Assembly: GCF_013090115.1 (NCBI RefSeq)
Contig: NZ_JABFNN010000030.1
Coordinates: 343,444-407,443 of the forward strand
DNA from: Flagellimonas amphidinii
GTDB taxonomy: Bacteria; Bacteroidota; Bacteroidia; Flavobacteriales; Flavobacteriaceae
Reading direction: 5' to 3'
Length of the DNA stretch: 64,000 bases
This document shows, piece after piece, positions 40,519 to 51,900 of the stretch (position 1 is the first letter of the stretch; every line of letters starts with the position of its first letter). The position numbers and the translations under genes were made by a program. The notes under the pieces were generated by a model that saw only the letters and a list, made by a program, of their open reading frames with translations, made no database searches and was not told where the DNA came from.

Positions 40519-41871
40519 TTAAATCCCCAGAATCAATTTGGCAATCCAAAAGTAGATCAGGATTCCAAAGATATCGTTGCTTGTTGTGATGAAGGGACCA
40601 GTGGCAATAGCCGGGTCAATATTTCTTTTATGCAAAAAAAGAGGGATAAAGGTGCCGATGAGCCCGGCAACAACAATCACCACAACTAAAGATAGAGAAA
40701 TTGCAACCGCAGTATTAAAAGCGCCTTTCCAGGCCCAAGTAAATCCCAAGAGCAAAACCGCTAGGATGAGCCCATTGAGTAAAGCCAATAACATTTCTTT
40801 TGCCAATCGATTACTAATGCTGCCTTTGAGATCATCATTGGCAAGCCCCTGAACAATTATGGCACTGGATTGTACACCAACATTTCCGGCCATGGCAGCA
40901 ATCAATGGTGTGAAGAAAAAGAGAATAGCATGTTTAGAGATCATTTCCTCAAAACTCCCCATAATAGCAGCTGCCCCCAAACCACCAAAAAGGCCTAGAA
41001 TCAACCAAGGTAATCTGGCTCGTGTAAGTTCCCAAATACTATCATCTGCTTCTACATCTTGTGAAATACCTGCGGCCAATTGGTAATCTTTATCTGCTTC
41101 TTCCCGAATTACATCCACAATATCATCAATGGTGATCCTACCGACTAATCTACCAATTTCATCCACTACAGGTATGGCTTCCAAGTCATACTTCGACATA
41201 ATTTTTGCAACATCTTCCGCTTTTTCGTTGACGTTGACATAATCGACTTTGGGGATATACACATCTTTGATGTGTGTTTTGGTGGAAGTGGTCAATAAAT
41301 CTTTAAGGGAAAGTCTTCCTTTAAGTTTGTCCTCATCATCCACTACATAAATAGAATGAACGCGGGTCACATTTTCTGCTTGTGTACGCATTTCCTTTAC
41401 ACAGGTAAGCACGTTCCAGTTTTCATTCACTTTTACCAACTCTTTGGCCATCAGTCCACCTGCAGTATCCTCGTCATATCGTAGAAGTTCAACAATGCCC
41501 TTGGCGTGTTCCTTATCTTCAATTTCAGCAATGACCTCTTTTACAATTTCTTTGGGAAGTTCATTAATGATATCGGCAGCATCGTCTGTATCCAACTCTT
41601 CCAACTCTTCTGCAATTTCTTTGGCGGTAAGGTTGTTCAGAACTGCCTCCCGATTGTCCTCGTGCATTTCTGCAAGAATATCGGAGGTCTTTTCGCTGTC
41701 CAGTAATTTAATAAGGTAGGTAGCGTCTTCTACGTGGAGCTCATCGGCTATTTCAGCAATATCCGCATAGTGGAATTCCTTCATCATCGACCGAAGGGCG
41801 GTATTTTTTTTATCCGCTATCAGTTGTTGAATCTCTTCAAGAAGCTCTTCTGTGAGTTTAAACGGGATCAT
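40519..41871 (-). CDS. mgtE: Magnesium transporter MgtE
   Basis: 450 residues. It has the N-terminal superhelical MgtE_N domain ([20 protein letters not shown]), tandem CBS domains at about 140-255 ([20 protein letters not shown]), and five C-terminal membrane helices with the pore segment [16 protein letters not shown]. It conducts Mg2+ across the inner membrane. The N and CBS domains gate the pore by binding Mg2+ when internal levels are high. It overlaps the 3' end of rsmA by 14 bases. Confidence 0.95.
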   Translation of the reverse strand: MIPFKLTEELLEEIQQLIADKKNTALRSMMKEFHYADIAEIADELHVEDATYLIKLLDSEKTSDILAEMHEDNREAVLNNLTAKEIAEELEELDTDDAADIINELPKEIVKEVIAEIEDKEHAKGIVELLRYDEDTAGGLMAKELVKVNENWNVLTCVKEMRTQAENVTRVHSIYVVDDEDKLKGRLSLKDLLTTSTKTHIKDVYIPKVDYVNVNEKAEDVAKIMSKYDLEAIPVVDEIGRLVGRITIDDIVDVIREEADKDYQLAAGISQDVEADDSIWELTRARLPWLILGLFGGLGAAAIMGSFEEMISKHAILFFFTPLIAAMAGNVGVQSSAIIVQGLANDDLKGSISNRLAKEMLLALLNGLILAVLLLGFTWAWKGAFNTAVAISLSLVVVIVVAGLIGTFIPLFLHKRNIDPAIATGPFITTSNDIFGILIYFWIAKLILGI

Positions 41872-42730
41872 TGGCTATCTTCTGTGTCAACGTTATAAAA
41901 TCAGCTACATTGAGCTGCTCCGGGCGCTGGTCAAAGATAGTATCTTCTTTTAGATTATCAGATAGATTAAAGGTTTTGAGGCTGTTGCGGATGGTCTTTC
42001 TCCTTTGGTTGAAAGCACTTTTCACCACTTTAAAAAATAAGTGCTCATCACAAGGCAATTTCATCTCTTTTTTTCGGGTGAGACGAAGTACACCAGATTG
42101 TACCTTTGGAGGAGGGTCAAAGACTTGTGGAGAAACCGTGAACAAGTACTCAGCATCATAGAAAGCTTGGACCAAAACAGAGAGTATTCCATAGGTTTTG
42201 CTTCCCGGTTTTTCACAGATACGTTGCGCAACTTCTTTCTGGAACATGCCTGAAAATTCTGGAATCTGTTGTCGCATTTCCAACATTTTGAAAACAATCT
42301 GGCTAGAGATATTGTATGGAAAGTTTCCTGTGATGGCAAACTGCTCTTCACCATACAATTGTTTCAAATCAAATTTTAGAAAATCTGCTTCAATGATATT
42401 AAGCCTGTTGTTTTTCTCAAAAACTTCAGAGTGTTCCAATCGAAAGCTGTGATTGAGATATACTATGGATTCTTCATCCAAGTCCATGGCTACCAAATCC
42501 ATTCCTCGAAGCAGCAGGTATTTGGTCAACACCCCCATGCCCGGACCTATTTCGAGCACATTTGTATAACCTTCAAGCGAAAGGGTATCCGCTATTTTTT
42601 TTGCAATATTCTCGTCTTTCAGAAAGTGTTGGCCCAAGTGTTTTTTGGCCTGAACTTGACCTTCTTCTTGTCCACTCCACACTTTTTTGAACTTACCGTT
42701 GGCAAGCTTCTTTTTATTTTTTTTGGACAC
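41858..42730 (-). CDS. rsmA: 16S rRNA adenine dimethyltransferase RsmA (KsgA)
   Basis: 290 residues from a GTG at 42730. Another GTG at 42682 is possible, and no ATG precedes the conserved start [20 protein letters not shown]. The methyltransferase motifs are [16 protein letters not shown] and [16 protein letters not shown] (NFPY). It dimethylates two adjacent adenosines in helix 45 of 16S rRNA late in small-subunit assembly. With the GTG at 42730 it has a 27-residue Lys-rich extension before the conserved domain. mgtE overlaps its end. Confidence 0.95.
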   Translation of the reverse strand: MSKKNKKKLANGKFKKVWSGQEEGQVQAKKHLGQHFLKDENIAKKIADTLSLEGYTNVLEIGPGMGVLTKYLLLRGMDLVAMDLDEESIVYLNHSFRLEHSEVFEKNNRLNIIEADFLKFDLKQLYGEEQFAITGNFPYNISSQIVFKMLEMRQQIPEFSGMFQKEVAQRICEKPGSKTYGILSVLVQAFYDAEYLFTVSPQVFDPPPKVQSGVLRLTRKKEMKLPCDEHLFFKVVKSAFNQRRKTIRNSLKTFNLSDNLKEDTIFDQRPEQLNVADFITLTQKIANDPV

Positions 42731-42748
42731 CGGAGGTTTTTTTGCAAG

Positions 42749-43057
42749 TTACTCGGAATTTTTAACATATACCCATGCTTCTATACCAGATTCCAGCAGA
42801 AATAAATTCCTTGTATAAGCATTGGTTTCATAAATATCTGCCCTTCTTAAATCTTCCTCGGTGACCTCATAGATCATTCCCATAACCTTATCTATTGTAT
42901 CATTGGTCTGGATTACCAACGGATATCTATCATAAATAGCATTTTCCAAGCGTTTGAATCCAAGCAAATGATCTTGCCGCCCACTAAGGATTCGGTCAAA
43001 AATGTATTGCTGAACCTGGAGGTCCTGTAGTGTACCGTAGGTGAAGAGATAATTCAA
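42749..43057 (-). CDS. Gamma-glutamylcyclotransferase-fold (AIG2-like) protein
   Basis: 102 residues. The YGTL signature is at residues 7-10 (LFTYGTLQDLQVQQYIF). It also has GMIYEVTEEDLRRADIYETN, where a catalytic glutamate and a substrate loop usually lie. The family acts on gamma-glutamyl amines or peptides. The reaction here is not assigned. It precedes rsmA by 18 bases and follows the DUF4286 gene by 4 bases. Confidence 0.9.
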   Translation of the reverse strand: MNYLFTYGTLQDLQVQQYIFDRILSGRQDHLLGFKRLENAIYDRYPLVIQTNDTIDKVMGMIYEVTEEDLRRADIYETNAYTRNLFLLESGIEAWVYVKNSE

Positions 43058-43061
43058 AAGG

Positions 43062-43379
43062 CTATGGAATTTGTTGGCTTATCACTTCAAGTTCTGTCCT
43101 AAAGGCAACAAATTTATTGGGGAACAACTTTTGCCCTTCGGCACGCAAACGGTCTGCATCTTCTTTGTAGTAGGATTCCAAGGTTCTGCGGTCTTGGGTA
43201 GTATACTGTACCGAGTAGGTAATGCCGCCCATATCTTCTTCCACTAAAACTTTGGTCATTTTAGCATGTGAAAATTTCCCTGTGGACAACATATCCGGGA
43301 CATGTTTGTCCCGCATCCATGACAACCATTCATCATGAACACTTTCATCTATATTGATGGTAACATTATATATGAGCAT
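43062..43379 (-). CDS. DUF4286 family protein
   Basis: 105 residues with no signal peptide. The family start MLIYNVTINIDESVHDEWLS and the stretch YSVQYTTQDRRTLESYYKED make the assignment. The predicted fold is a small ferredoxin-like dimer. The function is unknown. Its constant position near serS and rsmA suggests a housekeeping role. Confidence 0.88.
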   Translation of the reverse strand: MLIYNVTINIDESVHDEWLSWMRDKHVPDMLSTGKFSHAKMTKVLVEEDMGGITYSVQYTTQDRRTLESYYKEDADRLRAEGQKLFPNKFVAFRTELEVISQQIP

Positions 43380-43414
43380 GCGTTTATGTTTAGTAGTTTA
43401 AATGTAGGGAAGAA

Positions 43415-45202
43415 TTAGTTAATTACATCCCCGCGTAGCCTTCTAAAATTCTTCCTTGCTTTGGGGAAATAATAACTATCCTGATAGTTTAGGATGATGC
43501 GTTCGTAATGATTTTTGGCTTTATCAGGTTCATTCAATTGGGTGCGGTAAAGTTCACCAAGTGCAAAATGGGCGTCATCAGCCAAGATGCCATCAGCATA
43601 AAACTCTACTATCTTTTTATAGTTGAATTCAGCACTTTCGTAATCTTTTTGTACTTCCAACAACTGTCCTTGTTTGAGCAATGCCTCATCCTCAATTTTT
43701 TCACCTTTGTGGTTTTGAAGAATATCCTCGAGAGCGGCAATAGCTTCTTTGTTTTTATTTTGATAGGCCAATAGATCAGCCCGGGCATATTTTCGTAAAG
43801 CGGTTTGGGTGGAATCCTCCAACGAATTATCGGAAATTAATAAACTTAGCTGCATTGCATCATTGGCAATCAACTGTGATGTGGAACTTCTGAGGACCTT
43901 TAATTGGGTAAGGGCCCAGTCAAAATCCCCTTTGTAAAAACTCGTTTGGGCCACCTTGAAGCGAGCATCCTGACCCAACACATCGTTTTTGAGGCGTTTT
44001 TGTACCTGAGTAAAATGAATCAAAGCCTGATTGAACTTTTGGTCATATACCAGAATATCTCCCAAGGCCAATTTTACATAAGCTTGAATCATTCTTCCCA
44101 TGGGGAGTTCAAGACTTTCTTTCAACATGGCTATGGCAGGTTCTGGATTTTCCATTTTGAAGGTAAGGAAATTGGCATAGGCAATTTGAAGTTGAAGGGT
44201 ATTGCTTTGGTTACCATATTCCGTCACTAAACTTTGAAACTTTTTTTCTACAGATGCCAATTTTTTGTCGGTGGTATCTAATAGTTCAATATCGATAAGA
44301 TGGAGTTCTGCATTTAATTTGGTCCGTGGGTCATTACTGTTTTCAACGATATATTCAAAAATGGTGATAGCACTTTCATACAATTTGTCCTCTAGAGCTA
44401 TTTGCCCAAGATTTTCCAATCTGTCCAAAGAAGATTCACCGCTGCGTTTGAAAATGGCCTTTTCTTGGTTGAAAGCATTGTTGTATTGCTTTTGTTGAAT
44501 GAAGAGCCAGCTCAATAATTCATTCCAAAGAGTATCTGGATTCTTTTGGGCATTTTTCAGCAATACTTTTCTCAGTAAAATATTATTGGCATCCGAAGGG
44601 TCTTCAGAAATAAAATCATCAATGTTTCTGAGCACGTTGGATCTAGAAGTTCTTCCCTGCCAAATAAGGTTTAGATAAGATTGATACATTTTTTCAATAT
44701 CCCCTTGTTCTCCATAGATTCTTGCCAATTGAAAATCATAGTTTAAATCGGGTTTCAATGCCATGGCCCGAGTATAGGCTCGAATAGCATAGTCCAAGAG
44801 GGCGTATTTTTGAAATCGATACCCAATACTATAGCCGTAATTGGGATTTTCATCAATCTTTTGAATAGCCTGTTCGTAATATTCAGAGGACCTTTCAGGA
44901 AGATCTTGCAAGGTGTAATTATATCCCAGTTCTATAAAAAAGGTGGGAAAGGTGTAGGGTTCTTTGATTTTTTCCAACAAAAAGCTTCCAGCTTTCCCGT
45001 ATAGTTCCAATTGCTGGTAACAGGCTACTAAACCTTCAGCATAGTCAGTGCGGCGAGGGTTCTTTTGTGCCAATTTTTCATAGAAAACCACGGCTTTTTC
45101 GTAATCTCCATCATTAAAATATTGCTTGGCCAAAAAATCTTCTTGGGAATGGGCAAAGAATGAAAGTGCGAAACACGCAAAAAGAACTAAAATATGTCGC
45201 AA
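43415..45202 (-). CDS. Exported tetratricopeptide-repeat protein
   Basis: 595 residues. Signal peptide MRHILVLFACFALSFFAHSQ. The rest is TPR repeats throughout, for example YFNDGDYEKAVVFYEKLAQK near 28, TKGDFDWALTQLK-like near 415, and DYESAEFNYKKIVEFYADGI, then FALGELYRTQLNEPDKAKNH near the end. It is probably a periplasmic or outer-membrane scaffold that binds other proteins. It lies 35 bases upstream of the DUF4286 gene and 77 bases downstream of serS. Confidence 0.88.
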   Translation of the reverse strand: MRHILVLFACFALSFFAHSQEDFLAKQYFNDGDYEKAVVFYEKLAQKNPRRTDYAEGLVACYQQLELYGKAGSFLLEKIKEPYTFPTFFIELGYNYTLQDLPERSSEYYEQAIQKIDENPNYGYSIGYRFQKYALLDYAIRAYTRAMALKPDLNYDFQLARIYGEQGDIEKMYQSYLNLIWQGRTSRSNVLRNIDDFISEDPSDANNILLRKVLLKNAQKNPDTLWNELLSWLFIQQKQYNNAFNQEKAIFKRSGESSLDRLENLGQIALEDKLYESAITIFEYIVENSNDPRTKLNAELHLIDIELLDTTDKKLASVEKKFQSLVTEYGNQSNTLQLQIAYANFLTFKMENPEPAIAMLKESLELPMGRMIQAYVKLALGDILVYDQKFNQALIHFTQVQKRLKNDVLGQDARFKVAQTSFYKGDFDWALTQLKVLRSSTSQLIANDAMQLSLLISDNSLEDSTQTALRKYARADLLAYQNKNKEAIAALEDILQNHKGEKIEDEALLKQGQLLEVQKDYESAEFNYKKIVEFYADGILADDAHFALGELYRTQLNEPDKAKNHYERIILNYQDSYYFPKARKNFRRLRGDVIN

Positions 45203-45279
45203 TAGCCTGTTTTATTTCAAATATAACGCAGAAATATGGTGGATTCTGTTAAGCGAATCCAAAATAGGCCTTGATTTTT

Positions 45280-46551
45280 TTAGTCTATGGTATCAAAACC
45301 ACAATAGGGGACCAATACTTCAGGCACTTTTATGCCACCCTCGGTTTGATAGTTTTCCAAGATTCCAGCAAGTACCCTGGGCAATGCCAAAGAGCTTCCG
45401 TTGAGTGTGTGGGCCAATTGGCTTTTTCCATTTTCATCCTTAAATCGGAGTTTTAAACGATTGGCCTGAAAGGTTTCAAAATTGGAACAAGAACTAATTT
45501 CCAACCATCGGTCTTGAGCTGTTGAAAAAACCTCAAAATCATAAGTTAGGGCAGAGGTAAAGCCTAGGTCTCCACCACAAAGACGAAGAATGCGATAAGG
45601 AAGCTTCAATGCTCTTAGAATGTTCTTGACGTGTTCCACCATTTCGTCCAAAGCTTGGTATGAATTGTCAGGATGTTCCATCCGAACAATTTCCACTTTA
45701 TCAAACTGGTGTAATCTATTTAAACCGCGCACATGTGAACCGTAACTTCCGGCCTCTCTTCTAAAACAAGGGGTGAATCCGGTATATTTTATGGGGAAAT
45801 CACCTTCGCTTAAAATATCGTTCCTATGCAAGTTGGTAATAGGAACTTCTGCGGTTGGAATGAGATACAAATCATCTGCGGTAACATGATACATTTGCCC
45901 TTCCTTATCAGGTAATTGCCCTGTGCCATAACCTGATGCTTCATTCACCATTAAAGGTGGTTGTACTTCGGTATAGCCTGCCTCGGTGTTCTTATCTAAA
46001 AAGTATGAAATCAATGCGCGTTGTAGTTTGGCTCCTTTTCCTTTATATACAGGAAAACCGGCGCCAGATACCTTTACACCAAGTTCAAAATCGATAATGT
46101 CATATTTTTTGGCCAATTCCCAATGCGGTAATGCACCTTCAACCAATTGAGGAATATCTCCTTCTCTGAAAACCTCTTCATTGTCCTCATCAGAATTTCC
46201 AGCTGGGACTGACTCATGCGGAATATTGGGAACCAGATACAATTGCTCTTGTAAGGAAGCGGTTGCTACGTTTAACTCTTCTGTCAACTCCTTTGAAGTT
46301 TCCTTAAGGCCAGCAGTCTTTTCTTTTAGTGCATTGGCTTCCTGAGCCTTGCCAGACTTGAAAAGCATTCCAATTTCTTTGGAAAGTTTATTGGAATCAG
46401 CTAGGGTATTATCCAATTCGGTTTGGATGGAACGTCTTTTTTCATCCAGTTCAATGATTTTGGATAGAATAGAAGAGGCATCAAAATTTCGTTTTTTCAA
46501 CGCATTGATGATACTTTCCTTGTTCTCTCGAATTGTTTGTAGCTGAAGCAT
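45280..46551 (-). CDS. serS: Seryl-tRNA synthetase
   Basis: 423 residues from the ATG at 46551 (MLQLQTIRENKESIINALKK). The open frame upstream to 46602 has no family sequence. It has an N-terminal coiled-coil arm for tRNA-Ser (about 1-110) followed by the class II core with LPKEG-type region GQLPDKEGQMYHV, motif 2 at TPCFRREAGSYGSHVRGLNR and motif 3 at LNGSSLALPRVLAGILENYQ. It charges tRNA-Ser and is essential. Confidence 0.97.
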   Translation of the reverse strand: MLQLQTIRENKESIINALKKRNFDASSILSKIIELDEKRRSIQTELDNTLADSNKLSKEIGMLFKSGKAQEANALKEKTAGLKETSKELTEELNVATASLQEQLYLVPNIPHESVPAGNSDEDNEEVFREGDIPQLVEGALPHWELAKKYDIIDFELGVKVSGAGFPVYKGKGAKLQRALISYFLDKNTEAGYTEVQPPLMVNEASGYGTGQLPDKEGQMYHVTADDLYLIPTAEVPITNLHRNDILSEGDFPIKYTGFTPCFRREAGSYGSHVRGLNRLHQFDKVEIVRMEHPDNSYQALDEMVEHVKNILRALKLPYRILRLCGGDLGFTSALTYDFEVFSTAQDRWLEISSCSNFETFQANRLKLRFKDENGKSQLAHTLNGSSLALPRVLAGILENYQTEGGIKVPEVLVPYCGFDTID

Positions 46552-46605
46552 AACTTTGTTTTGAGCCGCAAATTTATAGCAATCTGTGAAGTTGCCCAAC
46601 AAATA

Positions 46606-47919
46606 TTAGTTTTGAGAAGGGCAGATCCACTCGTTATGCGCAAAATGTTTCCAAGGAACACTGGCCAGGTCAACAGTAGGGTCTATGAATTCATAATAAT
46701 TGCCATCATTTATTTTCACTCGATTTTTGACATATACCCGAATATCCTCACCCTTGGCAGCGTAATCTTTTTTTAGGTGTTGCGCAAATTGCCAAGCAAA
46801 GTCAGGGTAACTTGCTACTCTTCTTCGTTGCTTTTTTGTAAGATAGTCATCCAGGTCAATGTAAGTTACCTTATCAGTTTCCTTGTTTACCACCCGGTAA
46901 CGGATGGTTCCCGATCTTCCTCGGAGCATCATACGCCAACTTAAGCGGTGACCTTCCTCGGTCCATAGTACATTGTCCACAAAAGTATGATGTCTAAGAG
47001 GAAGTAGTAGCTGCACCAAGAAATAGCTTCCCAAAACAACTAAAACGATGTTTCTGTTTTTTGGAATGGCGCTAATATCATCAATAACTATCTTTTTGGT
47101 TTTTAGGAATATGTTTCTAATAGTTTGTGGTTCAAAAAAGAAAACAGTGAATGCCAATGACAAGTAAGGGAAAATTCCAATTCTGAATACATAACTATTG
47201 AAAAGATGGAAGAATATAGCCAAAGCAAAAGCTATTTTTCGTGATGGCTTCCAGAGCAATGCTGGAATAACAAGTAAGTCAAAAAGGATGCCGAAGACCG
47301 CAACAATTTTATGGATCCATTTTTCCTGTAACAACTCACCTATGAGAAAGTAATCCTTCTTTGGTTTCATGAGCACGTCAATGAAACTGAAATCCAACCA
47401 ATCTCCATAAAGTTTTGCAACAGATGCATAGGTGTAAACGATGAACAGTTGTAGGATGATGGTCCAGCGAATCCAATTGGGCATGGTATGGGAGTGCACA
47501 TTTGGATTTAGTTTTGCATCGAAAGAAGCGTCTCTGTGAGCAGGGAACATGGCCATAATAAAGGCCAGAAGCATGAATAAATAATAGTGATTATTGTAAG
47601 AGGTCTTCTGCATTAGATAAACACCTGCCCACATAAAGGCAAATGCAAAAGCACTAAACCGATATTTGTATCCCAATGTTATCAAGACCCCAAGAGTGCC
47701 CATGACGGCAAAATAGATATACATTCCGTTACCCGGGAGCGGTTGCAACCATTCAAAGCCTATAAAGGAAAAAGTGAATTGAGGTTCAATAAAAGTTCTT
47801 CGAACCCACCCAGTAATAATGGCGCCATAACACTCTGCACTTACCAAAAAGCCATAGAAAATCCTAAAAACAATAAGTTGGGCGTTGTCTATTTTTCTAA
47901 AGAGGAATCGGTCTAGCAT
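46606..47919 (-). CDS. HTTM-domain membrane protein (vitamin K-dependent carboxylase-like)
   Basis: 437 residues. The N-terminal half holds four or more membrane helices of the HTTM family, with AQLIVFRIFYGFLVSAECYG at the start and QKTSYNNHYYLFMLLAFIMA. A soluble C-terminal part follows (RYRVVNKETDKVTYIDLDDY). HTTM resembles the gamma-carboxylase membrane domain; the bacterial function is not established. The ribF stop and the HTTM start are directly adjacent, so co-transcription is near certain. Confidence 0.88.
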   Translation of the reverse strand: MLDRFLFRKIDNAQLIVFRIFYGFLVSAECYGAIITGWVRRTFIEPQFTFSFIGFEWLQPLPGNGMYIYFAVMGTLGVLITLGYKYRFSAFAFAFMWAGVYLMQKTSYNNHYYLFMLLAFIMAMFPAHRDASFDAKLNPNVHSHTMPNWIRWTIILQLFIVYTYASVAKLYGDWLDFSFIDVLMKPKKDYFLIGELLQEKWIHKIVAVFGILFDLLVIPALLWKPSRKIAFALAIFFHLFNSYVFRIGIFPYLSLAFTVFFFEPQTIRNIFLKTKKIVIDDISAIPKNRNIVLVVLGSYFLVQLLLPLRHHTFVDNVLWTEEGHRLSWRMMLRGRSGTIRYRVVNKETDKVTYIDLDDYLTKKQRRRVASYPDFAWQFAQHLKKDYAAKGEDIRVYVKNRVKINDGNYYEFIDPTVDLASVPWKHFAHNEWICPSQN

Positions 47920-48849
47920 TTATTTGGAGATTAGTTCCAGTGATAGGTGTTTATCCTTTTTAAGCTGTTCCTTTAGTTCTTCAACAGAATTGAACTTATG
48001 TTCATCACGGATGCGATGTAAAATACCGACCTGAATTTTTTTGCCGTAGAGATTTCCTTCAAACTCAAAGAAGTTGACTTCTATGGTTTTTTCGGTTCCC
48101 AAGACGGTTGGGTTAAAACCAATGTTCATCATGCCAAAATATTCCTTGCCATTCAATATGCTTTTAACCACATACACTCCATTTTTGGGAACAAGTTTGT
48201 GATTTTCTGGAACATGTAGGTTAGCTGTAGGAAAACCAAATTGCTTGCCCAAACCTTTCCCTTTAATGATGGTTCCGGTGAGCATATAGGGATAGCTTAA
48301 ATAATTGTTAGCGGTATTCACGCCACCGTCCAAGAGCGCCTTTCTAATTTTGGTGGAGCTTACAGAGACATCATCAATTTCTTGGGCCGGAATTTCTTCA
48401 ACCTCAAAATCAAGGGTATTTCCAAAAGTAATAAGGTCTTGAATGTTGGCATTTCTATTTCGACCAAAACGGTGGTCATAACCGATTATAACCTTCTTTG
48501 TCTTAAGGCTATTGACCAATATATCACGAACAAACTCGGTTGCAGAAAGTCGGGAAAACTCCTTGGTAAAAGGGTGTACAATAAGATAGTCAAGTCCTAG
48601 TTCACTTAAGATCTGGACTTTCTCATCAAGAGTATTTAACAGTTTTATATCCGTGTCTTTTTGCAGCACCATTCTAGGATGAGGGAAAAAAGTGAGTACT
48701 GTTGACTTCAATCCGGAAGATTTGGCACTATTTATGAGGCGTTCCAATATTTTACGGTGGCCCAAATGTACTCCATCAAAAGTACCAATGGTAATCGCCG
48801 TTTGAAACGGAATGTCCTTATAATGAGAAATGTTATGGATTGTTTCCAC
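47920..48849 (-). CDS. ribF: Bifunctional riboflavin kinase / FAD synthetase
   Basis: 309 residues. The N-terminal nucleotidyltransferase half starts at about 15 with AITIGTFDGVHLGHRKILER and contains VIGYDHRFGRNRN. The C-terminal flavokinase half has GTIIKGKGLGKQFGFPTANL and NIGFNPTVLGTEKTIEVNFF. It converts riboflavin to FMN and FMN to FAD with ATP in the cytoplasm. It is the first gene of the run that includes the HTTM gene and serS. Confidence 0.96.
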   Translation of the reverse strand: METIHNISHYKDIPFQTAITIGTFDGVHLGHRKILERLINSAKSSGLKSTVLTFFPHPRMVLQKDTDIKLLNTLDEKVQILSELGLDYLIVHPFTKEFSRLSATEFVRDILVNSLKTKKVIIGYDHRFGRNRNANIQDLITFGNTLDFEVEEIPAQEIDDVSVSSTKIRKALLDGGVNTANNYLSYPYMLTGTIIKGKGLGKQFGFPTANLHVPENHKLVPKNGVYVVKSILNGKEYFGMMNIGFNPTVLGTEKTIEVNFFEFEGNLYGKKIQVGILHRIRDEHKFNSVEELKEQLKKDKHLSLELISK

Positions 48850-48872
48850 CTAACTAAGAAATAAAAAAGGCT

Positions 48873-48880
48873 TATTTTTG
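48873..48880 (+). promoter_or_regulatory. Candidate -7 box of the metalloprotease operon
   Basis: TATTTTTG matches TAnnTTTG and lies 23 bases before the ATG at 48904. No TTG element is found at the expected spacing. Confidence 0.35.
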
Positions 48881-48903
48881 AAACTGACCGATGCCTACTT
48901 TGT

Positions 48904-51900
48904 ATGAAAGCTAAATTACATCTTGTTTTATCAATTACCATAATTTTTGGCTGCTTTTCAGTACAAGGGCAGCAATCTTATTGGAAACCTGTTCCCAAAA
49001 AATCGAGTTATAAGAGTGTTTCTGTAAAAAATATGGAAAAGGCTCGGGCAGTTTTTTCTTTGGATAAATCGGTTTTTTCAAAAGAATTACAATCTTTTTC
49101 AAAGAAAAAAGGAGAAAAACAACTAATATACCTGCCTAATAACAAGGGAGAAATAATTGCTTTTGCCATTCGTGAAACACCTGTGCTAAGTGAAAGCTTA
49201 GCGGCCAAATATCCAAACATTAAATCGTATACTGGTGTTAGTGTTAATGGAGAATACAAGGTAAAGCTGAGTAGTTCACACAAAGGAGTGCAAACCATGA
49301 TTGTAGGCCTGAACAACCAAGGTACTGCATTTATGGAAAAAATTTCCAATATGAATGATGCTTATGTGCTATATGAAAAGGGAACCGGAGTGTCTGGTTT
49401 GGATGCTTTTGTATGCAAGACAAGTGCGATTCAAACTAAAATAAAAGAGGGGCAAAGTACAGGAAAGACCGTTATCCCATTGGTTGATGATCAACTGTTG
49501 AGGAAATTCAGGATTGCGGTTTCAGCTTCAGGGGAATATACAGATTTTCATGGGGGGACCGTTGCCGATGCCCTTGCGGCAATCAATGCCACGATTACCC
49601 GTGTAAATGAAGTCTTCGAGACCGATTTGGGCGTTACTTTGGAACTTGTTCCCAATAATGAGCTGGTAATCTTTACTGATCCAGATACGGATCCTTATAA
49701 TGGCAACTTAAATGGAGAAGTACAGAACACTTTAACAACTACTATTGGAGAGGAAAACTACGATGTTGGGCACCTATTTCATAAGGTGGATGAGGGGCAA
49801 GATAATGGGAATGCCGGATTTATAGGGGCTGTTTGTGTGGATAATCAAAAAGGAAGCGCTTTTTCCTCAGCTTTCAATCCAAAAGGAGATACGTTTGATG
49901 TGGATTATGTTGCGCATGAATTGGGACACCAGTTTGGTGCCAACCATACATGGTCCTTTGAGTCTGAGGGAACTGGGGTACAAGCAGAACCTGCTAGTGG
50001 AACCACTATTATGGGATATGCTGGGATAGTTGGTGCAAACAATGTGGCGCCAAATGGCGATGACTATTTTCATTATAACAGTATTCTTCAAATTTCTAAT
50101 TATTTGGAGACAACAACCTGTGCAGAAACTACCGCTTTGACCAATTCCCCACCCACCATAGTGACTCCAGTTGATGATTTTATAATTCCAAAAGGAACTG
50201 CCTTTGTGTTGGAAGGAAATGCAAGTGACCCGGATGTAGGGGATGTGCTTACCTATACTTGGGAGCAAATAGATAATGGTATTGTGACCACTAATTCCTT
50301 TGGTCCAGAAAACTCAAGTGGGGCCAATTTTAGATCTTTGCCGCCAACTACAAGCCCGCAAAGATATTTTCCAAAACTTTCTGAGGTTGTCCAAGGAAAT
50401 TTGACGCAAACAAATCCATTAATAAATGAGGCTTGGGAAACAGTTTCAAATGTGGAGCGTGACATGAGATTTGCAATGACTGTAAGGGACAATGCCGCAG
50501 GCGGCGGGCAGGTAGTTTCAGATTTGCTGGATGTTAAAGTGGTCAATGCTGCTGGTCCATTTTTGGTAACCTCGCAAGCTTCAAGCGAAGTTTACGAAGC
50601 GGGTTCTACCCAAGAAATTACTTGGGATGTGGCGAATACCAATATTTTGCCGGTCAATGCGTTGGCCGTGGATATCTTTCTTTCATTGGATGGAGGTGTT
50701 ACTTTCCCCGTTATCTTGGCAGATGACACTCTAAATGATGGCTCAGAAGAAGTGTTGATGCCCGGTGATGCTACAACAAATGCACGTATAATGGTAAAAG
50801 CAAGTAACAATATATTCTTTGCTGTAAACGCAGCTGATTTTTCAATCCAACAATCGCAAGTTGTGCTTGGCTTTCAGGAATTAAGTTATGAAGTTTGCCA
50901 ACCTGATGATTTGGTTATACCATTTACTTATGAAACCTTTGGAGGGTTTAGTGAAACCTCTACTTTTTCTGCCGATGTGCCTGTGGGTTTAACAGCGGCT
51001 TTTTCACCAACCCAAGCCAATACCAATGATACTTCGATTAATCTCACCCTATCAAATACAGATAATGTCTCGCCCGGGGTTTATCAAATTTCAGTGATCT
51101 CAACATCAGCGTCGGTAACAAAAGAGGTTGATTTATCCATAGCGGTTAGGGATACAGGTTTTTCTGATGTGGTACTGCTCGCGCCAACCAATGGAGAGGC
51201 AAGTACTTCTGTAGATGCACGGTTGGAGTGGGAGGCCAATGAGCTTTATACATCTTACGATGTGGAAATTGCTGACGATGTTGGATTTACTTCAATTGTT
51301 GAGTCGGCAACAGTTCCTTTTAATTTTTATAATGCTACAAGTCTAGAGGAGCAAACTGAATATTTTTGGCGGGTAAGGCCCAATAATAATTGTGGTATTG
51401 GAACTTTTGGAGCTGCCAACAGTTTTACAACCATACAATTGGATTGCAATAGCTTTAATGCAAGTGGTGTTCCCTTGGAAATTTCTACTGTAGGAACCCC
51501 AACCATTTCCTCAACCATTCAAGTCTTTGAAGATTTACCAATTACAGATGTAAATGTTGGTGTTGAACTAAACCATACATATTTAGAAGATTTAATAATA
51601 AGCTTGATTTCGCCATCTGGGACTAGGGTAACATTGATTTCAAATTCTTGTGGAGATTTAAATGATGTAACTGCAACTTTTGATGATGATGGTGTCAAGA
51701 TTCAATGTTCTGGAAGTCCGGCAATTTCAGAAACCGTACAGCCACTGGGTTCTTTAGCCTCACTTAATGGAGAATCTTCTCTCGGTGAGTGGACTTTGGA
51801 AATTCAAGATACTGCGGCTAGTGATGGGGGATCTTTTACTGGTTTTTCCTTAGAAATTTGTGTGGAAGGAGCTTTTAGACCAGATGAGGATGAAGATGGT

